Of a DNA stretch of 37,438 bases, positions 1-6,857 are shown in pieces (within the stretch, counting starts at the first letter, position 1; the number at the start of each line of letters is the position of its first letter). The translations under genes were made by a program, and so were the position numbers. This DNA comes from CAYMYN01 sp964394665 (GTDB lineage Bacteria > Planctomycetota > UBA1135 > GCA-002686595): contig CAYMYN010000039.1 of NCBI GenBank assembly GCA_964394665.1, forward strand, positions 1 through 37,438, read 5' to 3'. The notes under the pieces were generated by a model. It did not search any database and was not told the origin of the DNA. It saw only the letters and a list, made by a program, of their open reading frames with translations.

Positions 1-183
1 CGATCCGTGCTTGCATGGGTGCGGGCGGGTCGGGTCGGGTGGGGAACCCTCGAACGGGCGGGCGCCGTCGGCGTCGGCGCCCCTACCCTGCCGGGCCACA
101 GAGGATACGCGGCCCCGCCCGAGAGCGGGAACGAAGGGCCCCACGGGGCTCGCGCGGGGCGGCCCCGCGCCCGCGCGGCACGT

Positions 184-241
184 CCGGGACGAGGCACGGC
201 AGGCGCGGCGCCTGGCCGGCGGCTCGGCCGCCGTGTCCCGG
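184..241 (-). terminator. Possible terminator hairpin after the GT4 gene
   Basis: A GC-rich imperfect inverted repeat lies directly downstream of the minus-strand stop codon at 243-245. The outer arms are CCGGGAC (184-190) and GTCCCGG (235-241), and an inner GGCGGC/GCCGCC stem-loop sits at 218-232. There is no T tract, so a factor-independent terminator is only a possibility. The rest of 1-242 shows no gene that I can support. Confidence 0.3.
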
Positions 242-242
242 A

Positions 243-1469
243 TCAGGCGCGGGGTCGCTCCTCGATCGCGGCCGCGAGCACGTCGGCCATGCGCTCGGCG
301 AGGGCCGGCCAGGCGTAGTCGCGCTCGACCAGGGCGCGGGCCGCGGCGGCGAGGCGCGCGCCGAGCTCGGGTTCGGCGAACACGCGCAACACGGCCCGCG
401 CCAACTCGTCGGGGGTGTCGGCGAGCAGCAGGTGCTGGCCGTCCCGCGCCTCGATGCCCTCGGCGCCCAGGCGCGTGGCCACGAGCGGCCGCTCGAGCGC
501 GAAGGCCTCGAGCACCTTGAGGCGCGTGCCCGACCCGTAGCGCAGCGGCACGAGGGCCGCGCGCGCGGCGAGCACCGGCTCGCGCACGTCGCGCACGTAG
601 CCCGTGACCACGATCTCGGGGCGCAGCGCGGAGAGCTCGCGCAGGGAGCGGGGCGGCTCCTTGCCCACCACCACGAAGCGCGCCCGCGGCTCCTGGACGC
701 GGATGCGCGGCAGCACCTCGCGCGCGAAGTAGAGCGCCCCGTCGACGTTGGGGCCGTAGCGCATGTCGCCCACGAAGACCAGGTCGAAGCCCGCGCCCGA
801 GGGCGCGACGCCGCGCGGCGCGGGGTCGAGGTCGACGCCGTTGGGCACGACCTCGACCGCCAGCGAGGGGTCGAGCGCGAGCAGGCTGGCGCGCTCGGGC
901 TCGGAGCACACCACCGTGCGCGCCGCGGCGCGGAACGCGGCCAGCTCGTAGCGCCGCAGCACGCGCGCCTCGCGCCGACAGGCGAGGCGCGCGGGGAGCG
1001 ATCCTTCGTGCTCCGCGCGCCGCGCGTAGTACTGGTGCAGCACGTTCTGCGTGTCGATCACGCAGGCCGGGCCGCCCGCGGCGCGCGGCGCGTCGACGTA
1101 CGTCGCGCTGTCGAGCTGGTTGAGCTGCACGCCCGCGTTTCCCCCCAGCCGCTGCGCGACGGCCCGCGCGAGGTGCGGGTTGTGATTGTGGCGCAGCACC
1201 ATCGATTGGCCCGTGAGCAGCGCGCCAGCCAGGGCGCGGGCCTCACCGATCCGGCCGGGGCGCTTGACGTCCGGCACGAGCTCGACCGCGCAGCCCAGGG
1301 CTTCCAGGGCGGCACGCCCCGCGCCCGCGCGCTGGGCGCCGCCCGCGACCAGGGTCACCTCGAAGCGCCGCGCCAGGCCCGCGAGCATGCGGTGCGTGCG
1401 GATCACGCCCCCCGACTCGGCGGGCCAGGGCATGTCCTGGGAGACGAAGAGGACGCGGTGCGTGCGCAT
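243..1469 (-). CDS. Glycosyltransferase family 4 (GT-B fold)
   Basis: Predicted 408-residue cytoplasmic or membrane-associated glycosyltransferase that moves a sugar from a nucleotide donor, probably onto a surface glycan. The N-terminus (MRTHRVLFVSQDMPWP, then SGGVIRTHRML) is a typical GT4 acceptor-domain start with the Gly-Gly loop. The C-terminal half has VVPNGVDL, FVGDMRYGPN and RYGSGTRLKVLEAFALERPL followed by VATRLGAEGI, the donor-binding region. It resembles the GT4 sugar transferases associated with exosortase/PEP-CTERM loci, but no such locus is visible here. The reading frame stays open well upstream, but the protein-like sequence begins at this ATG. A TAGCAT element ends 10 nt before the ATG with no Shine-Dalgarno, suggesting a leaderless transcript. 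Donor and acceptor are unknown. Confidence 0.85.
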   Translation of the reverse strand: MRTHRVLFVSQDMPWPAESGGVIRTHRMLAGLARRFEVTLVAGGAQRAGAGRAALEALGCAVELVPDVKRPGRIGEARALAGALLTGQSMVLRHNHNPHLARAVAQRLGGNAGVQLNQLDSATYVDAPRAAGGPACVIDTQNVLHQYYARRAEHEGSLPARLACRREARVLRRYELAAFRAAARTVVCSEPERASLLALDPSLAVEVVPNGVDLDPAPRGVAPSGAGFDLVFVGDMRYGPNVDGALYFAREVLPRIRVQEPRARFVVVGKEPPRSLRELSALRPEIVVTGYVRDVREPVLAARAALVPLRYGSGTRLKVLEAFALERPLVATRLGAEGIEARDGQHLLLADTPDELARAVLRVFAEPELGARLAAAARALVERDYAWPALAERMADVLAAAIEERPRA

Positions 1470-1479
1470 CGAGTCGCGG

Positions 1480-1485
1480 ATGCTA
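1480..1485 (-). promoter_or_regulatory. Putative -10 element (TAGCAT) of the GT4 gene
   Basis: TAGCAT on the minus strand, 10 nt upstream of the ATG at 1469. It fits the TAnnnT pattern seen before many genes here. No convincing -35 is visible. The spacing predicts transcription starting at or a few bases before the start codon. Confidence 0.45.
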
Positions 1486-1518
1486 CGGGGCGGCGTGGGC
1501 CGGCGCACGCCTGGCCGT

Positions 1519-3675
1519 TCAGCGCTCGGCGGCCTGCCAGGCGTCGAGCGTTCGGCCCAACTCGTCCGCGCGCTGGGGATCGACGCGCGGCGGCGAGCCC
1601 GCGGGCGCGCGCAGGTCGTGGAGTCGCGCGTCGCCCGCGCGGCGCGGCGCGAGCAGGGCGGGCGCGTCGAGCCGGCGCAGGTGGCGCACGTAGAACCAGG
1701 GGAACTGCACGACGCCGACGACCCGGCCCTCGGCGCCGAGGGCGAAGAGCGGCTCGGCCGCGCGTTCCTCGGAGCCGCGCGCCAGGAGCGAGCGGCCGGG
1801 GAAGGGCGCGCCCGTGAGGCCCGCCAGGTCGAGCAGCGTGCGACCGAGGTCGAGCTGCGCGGCGGGCCCCCCGGGCCGCGCGCCACGCGGCACGTCCGGG
1901 CCGGCGAGGATCAGCGGCACGCGCACGATCTCGGGCTCGAGGCCGACGTGGTCCCAGTACAGGCCGTGCTCGCCGAGCGCGACGCCGTGGGGAGCCGTGA
2001 ACGCGATCCAGGCGCCCGCGAGGCGCGGCGCGTCCAAGAGCGGCGCCAGGCGCGCGTCGAACTCCTCGATCGCGCCGCGATACAGCGCGGCCGGATACTC
2101 GAGGTCGCGCAGGCCCCGCAGCCAAGCGGGAATCAGCGCCGCGGAAACCTCGGGCGCGGGGCGCCTGGGGTCGAAGGGGTGGCCGCGTTCCCGGGGCCAG
2201 AGCTCGCGCATGCGCTCGGTCGAGGGCTGGTAGGGCGTGCGCGCGCCCGCCAGGTGCACCCACAGGAACAGGGGCCGGCCCTCGGCCTGCTCGAGGGCCT
2301 CGAGGGCGCGTTCGAGCGTGTCCTCGTCGCCGCGCCGGGGGCCGCGCGGCAGGGACGCCCGTTCGAAGCCGGCCAGGAGACCGGCCTCGGGCCGGGCGAG
2401 CTCGCGCAGCGAGAGCACTGCGGCCGTGCGCCAACCGCGGGCCCGGAACCGTTCGGCCAGGCTCGCCGCGCCGACCCCCGCGCCGGCGCGGTCCGCGTCC
2501 GGAGGCGGGAGCCGCCCGGAGAACAGGGCCCGATAGCCGCTGGCCGCGTCGTCGCCGCTGCCCAGGGCGTACTCGAAGCGCGCCCCCGTCGCGGCCAGGC
2601 GGTCGAGGTTCGGCGTCGCGACGCCCAGGCCGGTCGGCATCGCGCCCAAGGCATCGTGCCGGTGCGCGTCGGAGGTCACGAGCACCACGCGGGGCGCGGC
2701 GACGGCGGGCGCCTCGAGCAGCGGCGGGCTGAGCAGCGCGAAGGCCTCCGCCGCGCCGCCCGCCAGCAGGCGCAGGTCGAGCTCCACGCGCTGGCCGGCG
2801 TGTCCCGCGAGGTCGACCTCGAGCGCCCGCCAACCCTGGGGCGCGCCCCCCAGGGGCAGCTCGGCGCGCGTGCTGCGACCGTTCGCGTCGCGGGCCTCGA
2901 GCTCGAGCCGCGGGCGCTGGCCCGGCGGGCCGAGCTCGGGGAGGTGCGCCGCGAACAGCAGCAGGCGGGCGCCGCGGGGCGCCACGAAGCGGGCCCGCAG
3001 GGGGCGCGCGCTCCACAGGCCCAGGGCCGGGCGCGACTCGTCCCCCAGCGCCACGTGCGGCGGATCGACGCCCGCGACGGGCAGTCGGTCGGCCAACGGA
3101 CGCTGCACGAGGTCGATGGGCCCGAGCAGGCAGGCCTCGCCCGCGCCGAGCACGATGCGCAGACCGCTGAAGGGCTCGGCGGCGAGCAGGGCGCGCGGCA
3201 GGTCGAACTCGAGGAACTGCACCTCGCGCGAGGCGGGGAGGGTCCGGGGGCCGGCGGCCAGGACGACCTCGCCGGCGCGCAGGAGCTGCGCCTCGGCCGT
3301 CAGTCCCATGGGCGCGTGCACCGCCAGCCGCAGCGCGCTGAAGGTCCCGCCGCCCAGGGGACCCGGGACGCCCAGGCCGCGCGGCCCGCCGCGCTCGAGG
3401 CGCACGGCCCGCCGCGTGTCGGGTGCGCCGGTCTCGCCCGGGACCTGCAGCTCGGTCACCGACGCGTCCGCGCCCTCGGCGCGCCAGGGACGCAGCTCGC
3501 GCGGCACGACCAGGCGCGCGGCGAGGCGCGTGGCGGGCACCTCGACGCGCGCGCTGGGGACGAGTTCGAGGCGCCCGCGGTCGCCCTGCGGGGGGGACGG
3601 GCGATCGGGGGCGCAGCCCAGCGCCAACAGGCACAGGAGGAGCGCGGGAGGGGAACGCCGGGCCGGGGACCGCAT
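1519..3675 (-). CDS. Sulfatase-fold lipoprotein with degenerate active site
   Basis: 718-residue predicted lipoprotein. The start MRSPARRSPP is followed by a hydrophobic stretch and lipobox LALGC with the lipidated Cys at residue 21. Residues about 25-325 form a beta-rich region I do not recognise. Residues about 330-700 follow the alkaline phosphatase/sulfatase fold: VVLVTSDAHRHDALG (metal-type Asp336), TPNLDRLAATGARF, LYRGAIEEFDARLAPLL, LGEHGLYWDHVG and VRVPLILAGPDV. The canonical C/S-x-P-S-R nucleophile motif is absent; the equivalent stretch reads AASGYRALFSGR (Ala377 onwards). The usual S-D-H-G metal motif reads A-P-H-G. It may be a non-catalytic binding protein or an enzyme with altered chemistry, with Ser379 as the only nearby nucleophile candidate. 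A TACCTT element lies 10 nt before the ATG. Confidence 0.8.
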   Translation of the reverse strand: MRSPARRSPPALLLCLLALGCAPDRPSPPQGDRGRLELVPSARVEVPATRLAARLVVPRELRPWRAEGADASVTELQVPGETGAPDTRRAVRLERGGPRGLGVPGPLGGGTFSALRLAVHAPMGLTAEAQLLRAGEVVLAAGPRTLPASREVQFLEFDLPRALLAAEPFSGLRIVLGAGEACLLGPIDLVQRPLADRLPVAGVDPPHVALGDESRPALGLWSARPLRARFVAPRGARLLLFAAHLPELGPPGQRPRLELEARDANGRSTRAELPLGGAPQGWRALEVDLAGHAGQRVELDLRLLAGGAAEAFALLSPPLLEAPAVAAPRVVLVTSDAHRHDALGAMPTGLGVATPNLDRLAATGARFEYALGSGDDAASGYRALFSGRLPPPDADRAGAGVGAASLAERFRARGWRTAAVLSLRELARPEAGLLAGFERASLPRGPRRGDEDTLERALEALEQAEGRPLFLWVHLAGARTPYQPSTERMRELWPRERGHPFDPRRPAPEVSAALIPAWLRGLRDLEYPAALYRGAIEEFDARLAPLLDAPRLAGAWIAFTAPHGVALGEHGLYWDHVGLEPEIVRVPLILAGPDVPRGARPGGPAAQLDLGRTLLDLAGLTGAPFPGRSLLARGSEERAAEPLFALGAEGRVVGVVQFPWFYVRHLRRLDAPALLAPRRAGDARLHDLRAPAGSPPRVDPQRADELGRTLDAWQAAER

Positions 3676-3685
3676 CGAGCCCGAG

Positions 3686-3691
3686 AAGGTA
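3686..3691 (-). promoter_or_regulatory. Putative -10 element (TACCTT) of the sulfatase-like gene
   Basis: TACCTT on the minus strand, 10 nt upstream of the ATG at 3675, with no Shine-Dalgarno between them. It is divergent from the TACGCT element at 3730-3735, about 38 bp away. Confidence 0.45.
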
Positions 3692-3729
3692 GCGGCGACG
3701 CGCGGGCATCGCTCGCGCCGGCCGGCGGG

Positions 3730-3735
3730 TACGCT
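3730..3735 (+). promoter_or_regulatory. Putative -10 element (TACGCT) of the small membrane protein gene
   Basis: TACGCT lies 36 nt before the proposed TTG start at 3772. The leader contains a strong GGAGGAG Shine-Dalgarno at 3761-3767. Confidence 0.4.
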
Positions 3736-3771
3736 CGGCGCACGGACCGCGGGCGGCCGGGGAGGAGTGGA

Positions 3772-4098
3772 TTGGACGCGCAGACGTGGGTGGACGTCGT
3801 GGGATGGGCGGGCGCCGCGTGCCTCCTGGGCGCGTACGCGTCGGCCTCGAGCGGGCGGCTCGCGGGGCGCTCGTTCGCGTATCAGGGCCTGAACCTCGCC
3901 GGCGCGGCGGGCCTGATCGTGAACTCCGCGTACCACGGCGCGCTGCCCTCGGTGGGGCTCAACCTGGTCTGGGCCGCGGTGGGCCTGGCCACGTTGCTGT
4001 CGTTGGCGCGCGCGCCCCGGGCAGCGGCGTCGGCCGCTGCGGAGGCTCCCGAGGGGGATCGCGGGCCCGAACGCGGCCCGGGCGCCGATCCGGGGTAG
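3772..4098 (+). CDS. Small membrane protein (CBU_0592-like)
   Basis: 108-residue protein with about three hydrophobic segments: VDVVGWAGAACLLGAYA, a central LNLAGAAGLIVNSAY and LNLVWAAVGLATLLSLA. The order GWxGAxxxLxAY, then LNLxGAxGLIxNS, then LNLxWAxxG matches the small CBU_0592-type membrane family, whose function is unknown. The hydrophilic C-terminal tail of about 30 residues is rich in Ala, Pro and Glu. I chose TTG at 3772 because a GGAGGAG ribosome binding site ends 4 nt upstream and no in-frame ATG or GTG fits. It stands 47 nt before the SGNH hydrolase gene on the same strand and may be co-transcribed with it. Confidence 0.7.
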   Translation: MDAQTWVDVVGWAGAACLLGAYASASSGRLAGRSFAYQGLNLAGAAGLIVNSAYHGALPSVGLNLVWAAVGLATLLSLARAPRAAASAAAEAPEGDRGPERGPGADPG

Positions 4099-4145
4099 GC
4101 TTCGCCCGGGCGCGCCGCTGCGCCGCGGGGCCCCGCGCCCGAACG

Positions 4146-5297
4146 ATGACGCTGCGCAAGAAGTTCCTGCTCGCGGCGCTGCTCCTGCTGGCGCCCTGCG
4201 CCCTCCTCGAGCTCGGGCTGCGCGCGCGCGGCTACGACCCGCTCGCCGGGCTGCGGGGCAACGAGTGGCGCCGCAGCCTGCTGCGCCCCTCGGACCACCC
4301 GGGCCTGGTCTACGAACCCGTCCCGGGGGCGAGCGGCACGGGCTGGAACACGGCCATCGAGATCAACTCGGCGGGGTTCCGCGACCGCGAGTTCGCGCGG
4401 CCCAAGCCCCCGCGCACCCTGCGCATCGCCGCCATCGGCGACTCGTTGACCTTCGGCAACGGCGTGCAGCTCGAGGCGACCTATCCCAAGGTGCTCGAGC
4501 GCCTGCTCGCCGAGCCGGGCGGGCCGAGGATCGAGGTCCTGAACCTGGGCGTCGCGGGCTACGACGCGGCCGAAGCCGTGCACTTCCTCGAGGCGCGCGG
4601 CCTCGAGCACGAGCCCGACCTCGTGGTGCTCGGGTACTGCATCAACGACGCGGGCGCGGCCACCGTCAACCGCGCCTACATCGAGGCCGTGCGGCGCTAC
4701 TCCGGGCCGCTCTATCGCTCGCGCCTGGTGCAGTGGGTCGCGCTGCGGCGCGACCTGCAAGCCCTGCGGGAGGACTTCTGGGAGGTCAACGAAGAGCAGA
4801 ACTTCGCCGTCGCCTTCGCGGGTGGGCTGCGCGAGGTCGCCGGGGACGGGCGCCTCGCCGAGCTGATGGGCGCGCTCGGCGAACTCCTGCCCGACGAGGC
4901 GCCGCGCAGCTCCCAACACGCCTTCCTGCGCTGGTACGTCTCGGCCCCCCACGTCGGCCGCGTGCGCTACGCCTTCGAGCGCCTGGGGGCGCTGAAGCGC
5001 GAGCGCGGCTTCCCGGTGCTCGTGGCCGTGCTCCCCTACCTCAACGAGGGCCAGCTCGCGGCGGCCTACGACCTCGCCTACGCCATCGTGCGTCACGAGG
5101 CCGAGCGCGCCGGCCTGGACGTCGTGGAGCTCACGGGTGCGGTGCGCGCCGCCGGCCCGGACAACCTGCGCGTGCGCGGGGTCGACCCGCTGCACTTCAA
5201 CGCCCAGGGGCACGCCCTGCTGGCCGAGCAGCTCCAGGCGGAGCTCGTCGGCGGCGGCTTCCTGGAGGCGGCCCGCCGCCGCATCGAGCGGGACTGA
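4146..5297 (+). CDS. SGNH/GDSL-family hydrolase, membrane-anchored
   Basis: 383 residues. An N-terminal hydrophobic segment (FLLAALLLLAPCALLELGL) is an uncleaved anchor or signal, placing the enzyme outside the cytoplasmic membrane. SGNH blocks are clear: IGDSLTFGNGV (Ser100), the Gly of LGVAGYD, Asn167 in GYCINDAG, and Asp347/His350 in GVDPLHFNAQGH. Such enzymes remove or transfer acyl groups on carbohydrates or lipids; the substrate cannot be read from sequence. ATG at 4146 has no strong Shine-Dalgarno. A TAGGCT hexamer at 4096-4101 overlaps the previous stop codon, so its promoter role is doubtful. The polytopic membrane protein gene follows 41 nt later, so the two probably form an operon. 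Confidence 0.85.
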   Translation: MTLRKKFLLAALLLLAPCALLELGLRARGYDPLAGLRGNEWRRSLLRPSDHPGLVYEPVPGASGTGWNTAIEINSAGFRDREFARPKPPRTLRIAAIGDSLTFGNGVQLEATYPKVLERLLAEPGGPRIEVLNLGVAGYDAAEAVHFLEARGLEHEPDLVVLGYCINDAGAATVNRAYIEAVRRYSGPLYRSRLVQWVALRRDLQALREDFWEVNEEQNFAVAFAGGLREVAGDGRLAELMGALGELLPDEAPRSSQHAFLRWYVSAPHVGRVRYAFERLGALKRERGFPVLVAVLPYLNEGQLAAAYDLAYAIVRHEAERAGLDVVELTGAVRAAGPDNLRVRGVDPLHFNAQGHALLAEQLQAELVGGGFLEAARRRIERD

Positions 5298-5338
5298 TCC
5301 GGGGCGCCGCTTGCCCCGCGCACCGGCCGCCGCCGAAG

Positions 5339-6856
5339 ATGCCCCCGCCCATGGTCGCGACGCCCCCCGACCCGGCCCCCCCGGGCCCGCGAGGCCCCGC
5401 GCGGCGCGCGCGGGGCCTCGTCGTGCCGGCGCTCCTGTGGCTCGTCGCCGTGTCGGCGGCCCAGATCGCAGGGTTCGAGCTCACGATCCCCTGGAGCCAC
5501 TTCCAGATCCTCGATCGCCCACTCCTCGAGCGCCATCCCTTCGCGTCCCTGTGGTTGCTGCACCAGCAGCCGCCGGCCTTCAACGCGCTCCTGGCCCTGT
5601 GCCTGGGGTTGGGCGAGTGGCTCGGGACCGGCCCCGAGTCGGTGCTGAAGGCGATCTACCTGGCCCTGGGCTTGATGCAGGTGCTGCTGTTCACCGACCT
5701 CGTGCAGCGGGTCTGTGGCTCGCGCGCCCTGGGCCTGGTGGGTGCGGCGCTCTTGCTCGCCGACCCCGCCTTCCACTTCTACGGCAACCTGGGCTGGTAC
5801 CCCTTCCTCGAGCGCTTCGGCGTGGTGTGGTTCGCCTGGGCCGCGCTGCGCACCCTCGAGTCGGGCCGGCGCGCGCACCTGGGGCTGGCCCTGGGGGCGC
5901 TGGCGCTGCTCACCCTGACGCGCACGCTGTTTCATCCGCTGTGGTCCCTCGGCGCGGGTTTCTTGCTGGCCGCCCTGGCCTGGCGCCGACACCCCACCCT
6001 GGGTCCGCGCGCCAGCGGTCCCCTGTTGGCCGGGTTCGTGCTCGTGCTGGCCCTGTGGCCCCTCAAGAACGCCCTGGTGTTCGGGCGTTTCACCTACTCC
6101 ACGATCACCGGCATCAACCTGATCCGCGTCACCCAGGCCGACCAGTCGGAGTGGACGGCCTTCTTCGGCCGCGGGGTGGTGCCGCCCGAGGTCGGGGCGC
6201 AGGCCGAGGCGTATCGACGGCGCTACGGCGAGGAGCTCGCCTCCCTGGTCACGGCCGCCCGCAAGTCCGACGGATCGGTCAACTGGAATCACGTGATCAC
6301 GCTGCACGTCGGCCCCCTGCTGGCGGAACGCGCCAACGAGTGGCGCCGGACGCACCGCGCGGAGTGGGCACGCATCGTGCTCATCCAGTACTTCATGTGG
6401 GCCAGGCCCGCCTTCATCCTGTCCTACCGCGGCACGGTCCGCGGGCCGGACCAGCCCACCTACCAGGGCTATGCCCGGGCCTACGAGCGGGCGCTCTTCA
6501 CCGACGTGCGCCCGACCGTCGAGGCCCTGACCGGCGAGCGCGAGTTCCACCGCCAGGCGCGCCTGCGCAGCGTCGATCGACCCCTGCCCTACTCGCTCTT
6601 CGGCCTGCTGTGGTTCCCGGTGGGCATCGGCGCGGCGCTCCTGGGCCAGGTCCTCGCGCGGGGCCGCAGGACGGCGGCCGGGGGCCTCACCTGGCTCGCG
6701 CTGTACGCCCTGGGCTGGACCTTGGCCATCCCGATCCTGACCGACGGCATCGAGGGCAACCGCATGCGCTTCGCCACCAGCGCGCTGTTCACGCTGCTGG
6801 TGCTCGAGCGCGGCGCCGCCCTCGCGCGGCGCTGCGCGCGCACACCGCGTCCCTGA
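5339..6856 (+). CDS. Polytopic membrane protein, GT-C glycosyltransferase-like
   Basis: 505 residues with many hydrophobic helices (for example LVVPALLWLVAVSAAQIAGF, VLKAIYLALGLMQVLLF, ALGLVGAALLLADPAFHFY and LLAGFVLVLALWPLKNALVF). The segment LLHQQPPAFNALLALCLGLG resembles the HxPP...N loop of ArnT/PMT-type GT-C transferases that use polyprenyl-phosphate sugars. A hydrophilic region follows at about residues 250-400, then C-terminal helices. The classical Asp-Glu pair of the first loop was not found with certainty, so GT-C is a likely fold and not a proven activity. The start MPPPMVATPP could be either ATG (5339 or 5351). It follows the SGNH hydrolase gene by 41 nt. The stop is 1 nt from the convergent stop at 6858. 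Confidence 0.65.
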   Translation: MPPPMVATPPDPAPPGPRGPARRARGLVVPALLWLVAVSAAQIAGFELTIPWSHFQILDRPLLERHPFASLWLLHQQPPAFNALLALCLGLGEWLGTGPESVLKAIYLALGLMQVLLFTDLVQRVCGSRALGLVGAALLLADPAFHFYGNLGWYPFLERFGVVWFAWAALRTLESGRRAHLGLALGALALLTLTRTLFHPLWSLGAGFLLAALAWRRHPTLGPRASGPLLAGFVLVLALWPLKNALVFGRFTYSTITGINLIRVTQADQSEWTAFFGRGVVPPEVGAQAEAYRRRYGEELASLVTAARKSDGSVNWNHVITLHVGPLLAERANEWRRTHRAEWARIVLIQYFMWARPAFILSYRGTVRGPDQPTYQGYARAYERALFTDVRPTVEALTGEREFHRQARLRSVDRPLPYSLFGLLWFPVGIGAALLGQVLARGRRTAAGGLTWLALYALGWTLAIPILTDGIEGNRMRFATSALFTLLVLERGAALARRCARTPRP

Positions 6857-6857
6857 C

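Noticed and set aside
1470..1886. Upstream extension of the GT4 gene
   Set aside because: The added 139 residues are Arg/Ser/Ala-rich, overlap the sulfatase-like gene and contain the -10-like element.
1186..4098. Long plus-strand open frame of 970 codons
   Set aside because: It is antisense to the GT4 and sulfatase-like genes and has low-complexity Arg/Ala/Gly composition; only its last part (from 3772) is a real gene.
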